Below are positions 23,125-35,037 of a stretch of 64,000 bases of DNA, piece after piece. Both the position numbers and the translations under genes were made by a program. This DNA is from Cryptomeria japonica. Taxonomy: Eukaryota > Streptophyta > Pinopsida > Cupressales > Cupressaceae. Where the stretch lies: assembly GCF_030272615.1 (NCBI RefSeq), contig NC_081406.1, forward strand, positions 400,658,939 to 400,722,938, in the 5' to 3' direction. Positions within the stretch are counted from its first letter, which is position 1. The number at the start of each line of letters is the position of its first letter. Under the pieces are notes generated by a model. It saw nothing but the letters and a program-made list of their open reading frames with translations. It did not search any database and had not been told where the DNA came from.

Positions 23125-23130
23125 AAGAGA
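23115..23130. other. Rearrangement junction between Tat-1 integrase and CopX1 ORF2
   Basis: Left of about 23124 the sequence codes Tat-1 integrase (ATDYF). From about 23125 it matches CopX ORF2 (KSELEG, as at 62762 in CopX2). No LTR end lies at the junction. The 5' half of CopX1 and most of the Tat-2 5' LTR are missing, so a deletion after the nested insertions is the simplest explanation. Confidence 0.7.
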
Positions 23131-23857
23131 AAAGTGAACTGGAAGGATTGTAACCAGAGGCACATATCTCACCAGTTGGAACATCATCTGACAGTGAGAT
23201 ACTTGTTGAGTTTAAGAGAGTTGATAGGAAGAGAAAACCTTCACTAGCACCCTCTCCTCCACCCAAGAAAATAAGAACTCTGAGAAAGAAGCAACAAGCG
23301 GTAAGACAACTGGCAAAGAAGTCGACACCTAAGAAGAAAAAGAATAAGGTTATACCACCTTTGGATAACTTACTGAATGAAACCACTGATGACGGTAACT
23401 TGGAAAATGTGAGCAAGTTGTATAACACATTCATTGATTCTGAAAAGGAAAGTGTTGAAAACAACATTATTTTACATCTGGACATTTACAAGAAAGTGCT
23501 TATTGAATTTGTAGATGAATTACCAAATGATCTATACAGAAGGTTAGATGAAAAAAGGATTGTTGTAATGGAGTTAGATAAGAAACTTAAGGTTGAAAAA
23601 CTTCTAGCTGTTCATCCAGTTAACTCAAAAGAGGATATTGATGAACTAATTTGTGAAGCTAAGAGATCAGTTTTTGCTAGTGGTCACCGACAAGTGAGCT
23701 TAGTAGCTGGCAGAGTAAATGAAATTGCAGAGGAAACAACTGACAATTGGGATATCTTTTTTATAGAAAAAGAAAAATAGGAAGAATTAAACCGACCCAA
23801 GAAAACATTTAAAGTATATCAAAAGGACAAGGACAAAGGGAAAGGTAAATTTGGTGG
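23125..23857 (+). pseudogene. CopX1 ORF2, middle segment
   Basis: This matches CopX2 ORF2 at 62760-63477 nearly residue for residue. A basic patch (RKRKPS and KKSTPKKKK, nuclear-localisation-like) is followed by a helical region (NDLYRRLD, ELDKKLKVEKLLAVHPVNS). The frame is open except for a TAA near 23143 and the TAG at 23778-23780 after EKEK. It ends at GGTGG (23853-23857), the LARD-F target site, and continues at 33466. Function unknown. Confidence 0.7.
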
Positions 23858-25070
23858 TGTAGATAGGAATTTGGAAATCATCAAAGCAATAGATATTAAA
23901 CTAGCTCAATCACAAAAACCAGATTGCAATGACAAATCCTAATAACATTCAATAGAAAACATGAAGACAAGATATTGAAAATGAAATCAAAGCAAACCAA
24001 ATGCAGATATCTCCTCCATAATTCTCCATTGTCCTTCTTTCTCCTTCAAATTTCTTTGTTTGTGGATCTCACCTACAAGTGCATAAGCACAAGATGAAAG
24101 AAAGATTGACAAGCTGAGATGACAACATAAGGATACTAGAAGCATGATTGATTGATCAGGATCCTTTGATGGAAGAAATTCATCCAATTTATAGATAAAT
24201 TGGAGAAAAGACAAGATTAGCATGAAATTGATTCGAATGGAAATTCAAATCAAGAATAGCAAAATTATGACAAGTGTATGACAAATTATGACAAACTGCT
24301 ATGCAAGATGTTATGACAAAAATTCGAAAATAGAAATAAAAATTAGAAGAAATTAGAAAATTAGGTTAGAAATGATGACTTGGAAATTAGGAAATTAGAA
24401 ATTGATGAAAATTAGGTAAATTAATTAATAATTTTTCATTCATTAATTAATTTACAAAAAGAGGAGGAATTAATTAGCCAATTGAATAAATATTTAATTG
24501 TGACAAGAAGACTTAGGATAAATAAATAAATTATTTAACCTAGAGGGAAAATAACAATCAAGATTAAATGAATAAATCATAAAATCCTAGAAGATGAATT
24601 ATAAATGCAAGGACGACAATTAAGTCTTGACAAAAGATAATTGATGTAGGGTCGATTATGATCATGATTCTGACTGACAAAGGACCAATGCTGATAAATG
24701 ATTTGATTGATAAATTGATCAAATTTATAGGCGCCAATTGACGAGGAACAATGACTAATTGATCCAAATTGACATGATTGAAAAGGACAATGATCGATGA
24801 CAAATCGATCGCAAAATGACAAAATTGACAAGAGGACAAGGATCGATGACAAATCGATCGCAAAATGACAAGATTGAAAAGAGGACAAAACCCTAATTCG
24901 AAAGCGATAAAAATGAGGAATGCAGAAGAAGAACTCGATGCTCCCAAATGATAAAGACTGAGTACGCAACATAGAAGAAATGTTAATGCGACACAAAAAC
25001 CCTAAAATAAGGCAATGCACAAATGTTAAAGTATGACTCTGCAAGCGTTGACCATTTTTAGATGTCTACA
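23858..25070 (-). repeat. 3' LTR of LARD-F
   Basis: Plus-strand ends are TGTAGATAGG (23858) and GATGTCTACA (25070), flanked by GGTGG on the left and the polypurine tract on the right. It is very AT-rich around 24300-24600. It matches 32218-33465 closely. Some frames are open by chance only. Confidence 0.85.
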
Positions 25071-25085
25071 TTTTGCCCCTCTTTG
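25071..25085 (-). promoter_or_regulatory. Polypurine tract of LARD-F
   Basis: The minus strand reads CAAAGAGGGGCAAAA directly before the LTR start TGTAGACATC. The same 15 bases precede the Tat-2 3' LTR. Confidence 0.8.
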
Positions 25086-26150
25086 AGACAATGCGATTTT
25101 AAGCGTTGTTTCAAAGAACAATAATGAAAATACCCTAGACAATGACAATGACATATGCATGCCCCCTCGAGAAATTGGCCGGAAAAATCCAGAAAAGAGG
25201 CCAAGTGATCGATAAGAATGACAGAAGATGATAGGTTCGAACGCATCAAACGAACTGCGAAGACTAACAGAAGAAATGTTAGTAAGAAGAAATTAGATAG
25301 AGGACAGTTAGAGATGAAGGAAAACTTGCTTTTACAAATGCACATAAGTAGGTGAGAACCTTTATTTAATGTAGCAAAGCGGATGCAAAGCATCATGGCA
25401 TTGAAGGCCAGAGCTGAAATGCAACCCCTTTGCAAAAGACAGACACATCGCACACAAGGAATGAGTGAAGCATCCTAGGGTGCATACATCAAGGGTCGAG
25501 GTATGTGCGGCATTCACAAAGAGAACATACTTATCACAGACACCTAATGATATAGTTGCCCCAGTTTGTGACAAACATTCCACAAACAGCAAACACAACA
25601 AAAAAGGAAAGGGACCATGAACCATCCTGGTCACTCTAAATCACTCAGTGACATCATCGAGCAACATAGGAACATGATCAAAGCCAAAGATAAATCAGTA
25701 TAAAGATAAGATGCACAAATTCAACCAAGTCAAACAAATAGTTTGATCGTCATTGTCAAAAGTGGAAAACAAGAATGATCATGTTGTCTGGTTTCAGGGA
25801 ATGCGGTACCCCATCTAAGATAGGACACAGTCTGGTTTCGAGTATACCACACCCTGTATAAGATCCATGATAATAGTAACAATGAAAAATGATATTGATG
25901 TTGATTGATTGATATGACAATTGTAATCAGTTTGAATGTCTGGTTTGATTGAAAAGTTCATCTGTTAATGCATGATTTCAGTTAAAGCACAATGTTGTAA
26001 CATGTTATTTGTTTATTGTCTACACAAATGTTTGATCAATTGCCGTTGGATGTATGCTCAGTGATCTGTCTATGCACAAAGGGATCATTTTATTGACAAA
26101 ATGCAAAATGCTTGTTTTTGGATTTGAATGTTTTGAAATTTTTTTGTTCA
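25086..26150 (-). other. LARD-F 3' non-coding region
   Basis: This lies between the tandem array and the polypurine tract. Several short frames are open on the minus strand but have no motif or conserved partner. Nothing else is recognised. Confidence 0.5.
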
Positions 26151-26341
26151 TTTTTTCAGGACATTATTTGATTTTTTAGGGATTTTTTCAAGACATTATT
26201 TGATTTTTAGGGATTTTTTTCAGGACATTATTTGATTTTTTTGGATTTTTTCAGGACATTATTTGATTTTTTTGGATTTTTTTTCAGGACATTATATGAT
26301 TTTTAGGGATTTTTTCAGGACATTATTTGATTTTTATGATT
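26151..26341. repeat. T-rich ~32-bp tandem array inside LARD-F
   Basis: Six units of about 32 bp share the core TCAGGACATTATTTGATTT. ACATTA occurs at 26161, 26193, 26225, 26256, 26289 and 26320 (spacing 31-33). Length changes lie in the T-runs between cores, which suggests replication slippage. Confidence 0.9.
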
Positions 26342-27303
26342 TTGCCCCCAGTGTCTAGCAAGGCAAGGAATATGATAGGTGAATAAATAGGATTTCTGAA
26401 ATGTTGGTGGATAGAGGGAAGACAAAGGCCTTTTATTATGGAGACAATACAGATGCAATTTTCAAGGGCTATTGCATGATGGGACAAAAGACTGGATATG
26501 ACAATGTAAAGTAGTGACATGGCATGAGGGACATGTCAAGAGGTTTTTGAAACTATGTTTAAATTTTGCGTCCTTATGTCAGATCAAGATCAAGGAATGA
26601 AAAAGAGTGTATGGATAGTGATAAGATATGGATAGGATAAGCAAGACCAAGAATGGATAAGGGACATGGACTGAAGGTCGGGGTAAGCTAAGGGATAGTG
26701 GCAAAAAGTTGCAATAAGCTAGGGAATATGGATGAAAGGTTGTAATAAGCAAATGGCTAAATGACCAAAAGCTATGATAGACTGAAAGTTGCAAACAAGA
26801 TGCATGATGCTTATGACAATCGTCAGCCTTGTCAAGATCAAAGGTGGAAAGGGAAAATGGACATGAATGATGATAGGAAAAGGAAGGGTAATAGGACATG
26901 AAGGAGTATGACATGGTATGATAGGATAATGAAGGGCAATAGGATATGAAGGAGGAAACCTACCCCCAAGTGTGGTGTGCAAGAAGTTCATAGATTACGC
27001 ATGATGCCTGTTTGCCAGGTTTTCATCACGGTACTTTCCCAAGGTGCCTGTTTGCCAGGTTTTCACCAGTGGACAAATTATTTTTACTTTACTTTTTTCT
27101 TTCTTTTTGTCTTTTTCTTTTCACTTTTTTTTTTGACTTTTTCAAGAGAAGATGGACACATGATAGGGGATAGAAGAAGGACTCAAACATCTTTTTGTTT
27201 GGATAGTAGCCTTGAAAAAAAATGGACCATGACCTTTAAAAACATGCTCAAAGACATTGGTAGGATAAGGACATGGAAAAACAGATGAAATTAAGGAAAG
27301 GAT
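26342..27303 (-). other. LARD-F region between ORF and tandem array, with duplicated 20-bp motif
   Basis: The region is mostly non-coding, with purine-biased sequence (ATGGATAAGGGACATGG-like words). GCCTGTTTGCCAGGTTTTCA occurs twice, at 27006-27025 and 27046-27065, 40 bp apart. The reverse complement of this motif follows the pol end of Tat-2 near 46206. The AT-rich part at 27070-27140 is poly-T-rich. Confidence 0.55.
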
Positions 27304-30111
27304 TTATGTAAAGGATTGGATCAAAGGGATCGAAGGATGAAAAATATTCATTGGATAATGAATAGGGTATTGGAAGAATTGGGCTTCAGTGGACGGAAAT
27401 TTTGGCAAGATTGACATTGGCACACACCTTGAGGGGTGATGGACTGATGGAGGAAAGATGTGCTTTGGATATGGAGATTTGGATGGAGGAATAGCTTGGG
27501 ATTTTGGGACATAAGGGCCCAAAATGGATGAAGGAGGTGATGGAGGAACAAATTTGAGAGGTTTGGATGGAGGAATAGCAACTTTGGATGCCAAGTTGGA
27601 TGTTTCTTTAGGCTTTTGTGCTTCAAGGAGTTGCTTAGGGATCCACATGGTTTTTTATTTTTCATGCTTTTGTGGTTCCTTGGAGTGCATTGCTTGCACA
27701 AGGGATTTAGGAGCCCATATATATTTTGACTTTTCTTTATTTTGCTCAGTGGGCCTTTGTGGCCTTTTGGATATATTTTTGTCTTTATAGATCATATTGT
27801 TCTTTGTTTTGACATGTCGATTAGATTGGACATGTTGATCCTTGAATACATGTGGATTGCGAGACTTATGACTTTTATGCTTGGCATCCAAATTACTCGG
27901 AGGGGGAAAGGAATGCATGGATGGATATGAATGAAATGGATTTCTTTTGGATTGATGAAATTTACTCAAGGATGTGTGCCTTTGCTGACCTTGCATAGAG
28001 AATGAAGGGACATAAGGACCTAAGATGGATGGAAAGTATGATGGGGAAGGTGTATGTTTTGATTTTGATGGAGGGATACCAACGTCTTGAGAGTGAGTTA
28101 TGTAGACATGACCCTTAAGATCTTCTTTGATATGGATAGGTTCTTTCTCATGAAGGTCTACTCCTTTGCCTTTATGAATATCTTGACTTGTAGGATACTC
28201 TTTTCTTTGGGAAGAAGACGCGAGTCCATTATGAGGTGGATATGATATGAGAGAAATAATGAGATCTTGAAGTGGATCGGATTGCACCAAAGTGGAAGAA
28301 CCCATTATGCATGTCGAGGGTTCATGAACATCTTGCACCATGTTAGAATCATGAGGGGGATTAGCATCATGAGGGGGACTAGGATTGTGTAGTGGACATG
28401 GTTCAATGACAGTCTCTTCAAGAGATGGAATGAGAGAAATAATGGGATCATCAAAAGAAATGAGACCTTGGAGTGGATATGCTGGATTAGGATGTGGAGA
28501 TGGAGGAACAAAAGGATCTTGTGGAGGATTTAAAGGAATAATTTGATCTTGACAAGGAGGAAGATCATTGGAATCCTCTTTAAAGGTGTTTTTCTCTTGA
28601 CTTTCAATGGGATCATCAGAAAGGATGGAAGGGATATCTGGAATGTCAATGGGATTTGAAAGGACATTTTTTTCATGAAATGGAATAGGATCGTTTGGGA
28701 TTGGATGGACTGGGATATCTTGATCTTTCTCAGGGAATGGAGTGTCAATAGGACTTTGGATAGGATGGACAAGAATAGGGGAATCATCGTGAGTGTCTAG
28801 GAACATGGGGTCCTGGTCAAAAATTGGCTGGGATGATAAGGTTTCAGGATCTTGATCTTGATCTTTTTTAAGACACGTTTCTTCATGCTCTAAATTATCC
28901 TCTTGACATGAGGTTGAACTTTGGATATTCATGAGGGATTTTGGCAAGGAATCAATGTTTTGGCATGAAGGAAATGCACTTTGAACATTTGTGATGGATT
29001 CTGGCAAGGAATCAATGTTTGAACATGACGAAGAGGGACTTCGAATGGGGTCCTCTAAAATAGGTAATGGCAATAAAGTGCATGGTGGCATTGGGTCTTG
29101 TATTTCTGAAATATGACAAGGATGTGCATCATGAATTGGATTATCTTGGCAATCAATTATGGATAGCCCTTGGATAATTGCATCCTTGGGTGTATTGTTT
29201 GATGAGGACAATATGGAAGGTTCTTGTGAAACTTATAAAGGTGTAGGGATAGATGCCACTGGAGAGTCAATTTGTTTGTGGGGGGATGAGGCATTGGTAG
29301 ACATAAGTGTATTATCTTGATATTCTTCAAAGAACTCACTTGGTAGGTTCCTTAAGAGCCTTGCAATAAAACCACCTTTCTTTCAAGGTTTTGACATGGT
29401 TGTATCTAGAATTTGAACTTGTTTGGCAAGAATTTGGTCTTGGTTTGATGTCATGTTTTGATTTTGAACTAGATGTTGATCAAATTGGTTTGACATGTTC
29501 AAAATTTGGCTTGGTGCATGTTGCAACCTTTGTTTTTGAATGTTTGGTTGTGGTTGTTGACATTGATATGTTGATTGAACTTGTTGATATTCCACCATTG
29601 GTTGAACTATTTGTGGACATGGTATAGTTGGTCGGACATATTGTTAAAATTGGACCATTGGTTGTATATGTTGGACCATTGGTTGTGTTTGTTGGAAATG
29701 TTGGAGCTATTGAACAATTGGTTGTGATGGTTGAAAATATGATTGATAGTAAACACCTTCTTGTTCTTGTTGTGGAGGCACATAATGTTGAAATTGTTGT
29801 TGTCTCTTTTCTTGAAATTGTTTCATCATCTCTATTTGTGAGAGGAGAGCTAGTATGTTTGATCGTTCAATAAGAGATCTTACATCAATTGGCTCAATTT
29901 TTGGATTTTGACCTAGAAATTTTTGAAACATTTTGGACATTTGTGATCTATTCTTCTCAATGTTTTTCACTCTTTGTTCCAATATCTCATTTTCTTGAGC
30001 TAGTTTCTCCTCTAGTTTTTGTATTTGGACATTTACATCATCATGATAAGTTTGATCCAAGTTCTAAGACATGTAGAGATTGGATTGACATGATTGATTT
30101 CTCAATTGTGA
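27304..30111 (-). pseudogene. LARD-F ORF: Gln/Pro-rich protein of ~918 codons (decayed), unknown
   Basis: A single minus-strand frame runs from about 30111 to 27304. It is interrupted by a few stops (near 30063, 29704, 29640, 29380, 29235 and 27650) but no frameshift that I could see. In order it has a coiled coil (QIQKLEEKLAQENEILEQRV), a Gln/Met/Pro-rich stretch (QPMVQHIQPMVQ), an Asp/Pro/His-rich middle with repeated IDSLP and PIQSP motifs (518 codons open, 29211-27655), then a basic C-terminus. Two internal repeats are visible: SILGPYVP (twice) and W-x-PK-x-L. There is no zinc knuckle, protease or enzyme motif. Structural gag-like or accessory roles are possible; neither is shown. Confidence 0.55.
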
Positions 30112-31826
30112 TGACATGGCTTCATAAGAAGGTTGAGACCTTATTTCAACAAACATGTCACTATGAAATGCAACTAATGGGATTGACAAATGCAACCTAA
30201 AAGGATGACAATGCAACTTAATGTTTTTGGACTTTTTGAATTTTTGCAGACAAACTTTTGAAATGCAAATCTAAAGACACAACCTTGGGAAATTGAAATG
30301 AAGTCAAGACCTTAAAGGACAAAGGACCAAATGACAATAGGACAAATTGACAATGTCCCACCTATATGATTGGATACTAAGCTAGGTTTGACAAAAAATG
30401 ATATTAATGAAAGGACAAATTTTAGACAAGGTCAAGACTTCCTAACAACAACTTAGGGTATCATCCAAAGTTTTGATTTTTCAAGTTTGAAAAACCAAAT
30501 TTTTGAGACTAAATGCAAGAAGGCAATGATTATGACAATGACTTAGGATATGACATGAAAATGATCTAAGGATATGATATGACAATGCAATGATAAGGAT
30601 ATACGAAAACCAATGACTTGGAATATGCGAAATGCAACCTATGCAACCTAAATGGAAATTTGTCTTGGATATGACAATGAAATGCAGACTTAGGGAAATG
30701 ATCTTGGACCTAAGTGCAAAATGAGGATGCTTGCAATGAAAAGGACTAAAATGAAAGAAGATGACAATATGCCTTAGGACCTAAATTGGAGTATGCAAAA
30801 CCTACCCTAAAGTGACATAAATGTTGATACAAAGTTTTTCAATGTGTTTGAAAGCCATGTTTTGAAAATGTTTTGAAATTTGTTGGATGAATACTTGGAC
30901 AAATTTGGACTTTTGTTTGGATCTTGCTTTTGAATTTGAAGGTTATTGATTTTGAAAATCCAAGTTGATTATGAGTGCTTTTGAAAGTTTGTTTTTTTAA
31001 TTTAACCTTTGACAATCATGGAAGACAAAATGTTTGTTTGACTTTGACCCAAGACAATCAAGCACATTTACAACAAATCCTATTGCTGGCAAGGGCAATA
31101 TTTGTTGAATCCTCTAACCATAAATTACAACACTTAGTTGGATAGCTAGATGCTTGGTAGCACTGGCTCCCCCTGATAGTGCACTCACTTCTCAGGCATA
31201 CCAAGCTTCGAGTTCAAGGGGCATCACTTCCCAAGAACTTGCTATCTCTAACTAAGGAGTACATGAGAGGTGTCTTCGGCATGCACGTATCACAACACCT
31301 GAGCAAACAGATAGAAGGATTTTGGCATCTAAAAACAAGAGATTCTAGTAAGGGCATCCGTTCGGGTGGGTATTGATCCGGTGAATAAATTGTCGCAATA
31401 CCATTCCAGCACCCATTGTCTACAACTTTCATTGCATCCACAGTTATTTAGAGTGGTTCAGAAGAGCTTGGCTTTAGCTCGTCACCACTTAGGGTCGTTC
31501 CCTCTCACCAATGCCTGTGCGAAGTGCCAGGCAAATCGGGAGGTAGGCCCAATTCTAAGGGTTAAAACATGCAATCAAACTAAAAGCAATCAAAGCATGC
31601 ATGGTGTTCATTAAATTTTAAGAAATTAAATGTGCAACTACTCTAGAAATCACATGCAAGGTGTTTTAATAGAAGTCTTTGATCGCGTCCTGCATAAGAT
31701 TTGTTAGTAGTTTCATTCTTAGTCTTTGTTGCACGTAATGCCAAGGTGCTGCACAAATAATTAGTACTAAAGAAAACCAGAATATAAGAACAGAATGCAA
31801 AACAAAGTAATTTGCAAGTAAAAACA
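30112..31826 (-). other. LARD-F 5' leader and unassigned sequence
   Basis: 30112-31080 is purine-biased, non-coding sequence rich in GACAATGA-like words. From 31080 to 31826 the composition is more balanced and no frame is convincing. No primer binding site was found near 31826, where one would be expected for the right LTR. This part may derive from something other than LARD-F. Confidence 0.4.
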
Positions 31827-32217
31827 CTATTTTACATCTGGACATTTACAAGAAAGTGCTTATTGAATTTGTAGATGAATTACCAAATGATCTATATAGA
31901 AGGTTAGATGCAAAAAGGATTGTTGTAATGGAGTTAGATAAGAAACTTAGGGTTGAAAAACTTCTGGTTGTTCATCCAGTTAACTCAAAAGAGGAGATTG
32001 ATGAACTAATTTGTGAAGCTAAGAGATCAGTTTTTGCTAGTGGTCACCGACAAGTGAGCTTAGTGGCTGGCAGAGTAAATGAAATTGTAGAGGAAACAAC
32101 TGACAATTAGGATATCTTTTTTATAGAAAAAGAAAAATAGAAAGAATTAAACCGACCCAAGAAAACATTTAAAGTATATCAAAAGGACAAGGAGAAAGGG
32201 AAAGGTAAATTTGGTGG
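31827..32217 (+). repeat. Second copy of CopX1 ORF2 segment (duplicated flank)
   Basis: 31827-32217 repeats 23467-23857 with about 11 differences by eye and ends in the same GGTGG before the right LARD-F LTR. It contains ORF2 codons including NDLYRRLD and the TAG after EKEK (32138-32140). A flanking sequence should not appear inside the element, so this shows a duplication or ectopic recombination. Confidence 0.9.
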
Positions 32218-33465
32218 TTTAGATAGGAATTTGGAAATCATCAAAGCAATAGATATTAAACTAGCTCAATCACAAAAACCAGATTGCAATGACAAATCCT
32301 AATAACATTCAATAGAAAACATGAAGACACGATATTGAAAATAAAATCAAAGCAAACCAAATGCAGATATCTCCTCTAGAATTCTCCATTGTCCTTCTTT
32401 CTCCTTCAAATTGCTTTGTTTGTGGATCTCACCTACAAGTGCATAAGCACGAGATGAAAGCAAGATTGACAAGATGAGATGACAACGTAAGGATACTAGA
32501 AGCGTGATTGATTGATCGGGATCCTTTGATTGAAGAAATTCATCCAATTTATAGATAAATTGGAGAAAAGACAAGATTAGCATGAAATTGATTCGAATGG
32601 AAATTCAAATCAAGAATAGCAAAATTATGACAAGTGTATGACAAATTGCTATGCAAGGTGTTATGACAATTTATGACAAATTATGACAAATTGCTATGCA
32701 AGATGTTATGACAAAAATTTGAAAATAGAAATAGAAATTAGAAGAAATTAGAAAATTAGGTTAGAAATGATGACTTGGAAATTAGGAAATTAGAAATTGA
32801 TGAAAATTAGGTAAATTAATTAATAATTTTTCATTCATTAATTAATTTACAAAAAGAGGAGGAATTAATTAGCCAATTAAATAAATATTTAATTGTGACA
32901 AGAAGACTTAGGATAAATAAATAAATTATTTAACCTAGAGGGAAAATAACAATCAAGATTAAATGAATAAATCATAAAATCCTAGAAGATGAATTATAAA
33001 TGCAAGGACGACAATTAAGTCTTGACAAAAGATAATTGATGTAGGGTCGATTATGATCATGATTCTAACTGACAAAGGACCAATGCTGATAAATGATTTG
33101 ATTGATAAATTGATCAAATTGATAGGCACCAATTGATGAGGAACAATGACTAATTGATCCAAATTGACACGATTGAAAAGGACAACGATCGATGAAAAAT
33201 CGATCACAAAATGACAAAATTGACAAGAGGACAAGGATCGATGATGAATCGATCACAAAATGACAAGATTGAAAAGAGGACAAAACCCTAATTCAAAAGC
33301 GATAAAAATGAGGAATGCAAAAGAAGAACTCGATGCTCGCAAATGATAAAGACCAAGTGCGCAACATAGAAGAAATGTTAATGCGAAGCAAAAACCCTAA
33401 AATAAGGCAATGCGCAAATGTTCAAGTATGACTCTGGAAGCATTGACCATTTTTAGATGTCTACA
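32218..33465 (-). repeat. 5'-side LTR of LARD-F
   Basis: Direct copy of 23858-25070, about 35 bp longer because of a local duplication around TGACAAATTGCTATGCAAG (about 32640-32705). The plus-strand start is TTTAGATAGG (first G changed to T) and the end is GATGTCTACA. GGTGG follows at 33466-33470, and CopX1 ORF2 then resumes. Confidence 0.85.
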
Positions 33466-34836
33466 GGTGGAATACCAAACATCAAAATAATTGACAACTT
33501 ACCACCACCCTTGGATACCACACCGGTACATACTGATGATACACCAGCTATTGATAATGTGGACATAACACATGATGACACCAACCCTGAATCAAATTTT
33601 GATACTCAGGAAGTGAAAATTATTGTGGACAAGGACAACACAGAGGTATAGGATGATATTGCTAGTAGTGGAAACATTGTTGAGCAACCGACAAAAAATG
33701 TAGAGGTTGAATTACAAACAGAGCAAACAGAGCACACAGAGCAACCTTTGGACAATGGAATAAATATTGGTAGTGTAGATGTTGGCACGGAGAAACCGAC
33801 AGAGACAGAGACACCGACAATTGATAACACATAGATACCGACAGTTGATAACACAGAGAAACCAACAGAGAAACCAATAGAGGCACAAGTACATGTTGAG
33901 ATAGCAAAACTAGTAATCATCGAGAAACCCAAACCACTACAGGTTTAAACATAAACTCAGACTAATCCACCAGAGGTTGAGACAAGTAAATTGGTTACTA
34001 ACACTGGAAGCACTGAAATAATAAAGGCAGTTGGTCAAACATCCAAATTTAGACCTAGTAATGTGACAGAGGTACTTTTGGACTCAATTAAGAAGACAAC
34101 TGATTGTAATGCTTTGGCGTACAAGGCAATTGATGATACCATACCTATTCTTAAGATGATTGTACCAAAACACAATGTAGATAATGTAAAGGATTCTTTA
34201 GGATAGTTAGACACATTGTCTAAATTTATTGTTGGAAATATAATAACAATGGATAAGGTAAATGAGGATACATTCAAAATGAAAATGGAAAAAGGAAAAG
34301 GAAAATTCTTTGAGGAGACAATAAAGAAGTGCACTGAGCATATTAACACACTTTTATCGGCATTGAATACAACAATTTTGGAGTATAAGGAACTATATAG
34401 AGAAACATGCAAGCCACATCTGTTGACCTAGGACATTGAGAAGGAAATAAGAAGAGTACAAAAAGAAATTGATGATATAGCTGATAACATCATTGGTTCA
34501 TCCGAACCTATGTCAGTTATTGAGCAAGAAATAGAAAGATTTGAGGAAAATTTGGAGAAATTTGAGAAGGAAAAAGCAAGGATCAAGGCAAATGCTAAAG
34601 AGCTGAAGTATAAACTTAGTCCTAAAATGGATAACCTTATCTCTCTAAGAAATGAGATCTCTAAGCCATTAATTCAAGGAGAAAGATCACCAGAGGAAAA
34701 TATGCATCATCTCACCAGCACGATCCAATGAACTGAGGCAACCATGAATGACAACAACAAATTTATGCAAAGTTTAAATTTGGTTTTGGCTGATATATTT
34801 CAGATTGTAACCAACCAGTTACAAACCTTAAGGTGA
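33466..34836 (+). pseudogene. CopX1 ORF2, C-terminal segment
   Basis: The frame continues ORF2 after the LARD-F insertion: GGIPNIKIIDNLPP matches GGPPSLKITDN in CopX2 (near 63475). A low-complexity acidic Thr/Glu/Pro part follows (QTEQTEHTEQ, EKPTEKPIE), then about 250 residues of helical, Lys/Glu-rich sequence with coiled-coil character (EQEIERFEENLEKFEKEKAR). Stops include TAG near 33649, 34204 and 34429. The probable natural end is TGA 34834-34836. No enzyme motif is seen. Confidence 0.65.
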
Positions 34837-35037
34837 AATTTTGCACTCGTTTGACAATTTTGACAACCTTTGTCATTGATGTCAAAGGGGGAGTAGTGGA
34901 CACTGAAAAATGGCTATTCAGAGGAGATCATCTGCTCAGGGGGAGCACATAATTTTTGCAAATTTTTGGACTTCATTTTTGGAAACAATTTTTGGATTTT
35001 TCTCATGAGTGTTGCCATCAATGCCAAAGGGGGAGAT
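34837..35037 (+). other. CopX1 3' untranslated region and polypurine tract
   Basis: Two near-palindromes each abut a purine tract: TTGTCATTGATGTCAA (34870-34885) before AGGGGGAG, and TTGCCATCAATGCCAA (35012-35027) before AGGGGGAGAT. The second tract ends at the LTR start and is the likely plus-strand primer. The first looks like an internal duplicate. Confidence 0.7.

Larger units (their letters stand above)
23858..33465 (-). mobile_element. LARD-F: large pol-less LTR element related to Tat-2, with duplicated flank
   Basis: Two ~1.2-kb direct LTRs (23858-25070 and 32218-33465) lie in minus orientation, with TGTAGA/TCTACA ends and GGTGG target copies at 23853-23857 and 33466-33470. The polypurine tract CAAAGAGGGGCAAAA is identical to that of Tat-2 (50749-50763). 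The only long coding frame inside is the Gln/Pro-rich ORF at 27304-30111; no RT or integrase motif was seen. The 3' LTR (left) is normal. The right LTR is preceded not by a primer site but by a 391-bp copy of CopX1 ORF2 (31827-32217). Confidence 0.75.

Noticed and set aside
24564-25634. Hydrophobic Ile/Leu-rich minus-strand frames resembling membrane proteins
   Set aside because: They lie in the LARD-F LTR and adjoining AT-rich sequence; the frames are not preserved in the second LTR copy.
26579-26991. His/Pro/Ser/Phe-rich open frames, possibly secreted or membrane protein
   Set aside because: They are short, overlap in different frames and come from purine-biased non-coding sequence of LARD-F. 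No motif supports a gene.
31179-31614. Possible tRNA or host exon in more balanced-GC sequence
   Set aside because: I could not fold a cloverleaf or find conserved A/B boxes, and no coding frame continues with a recognisable motif.
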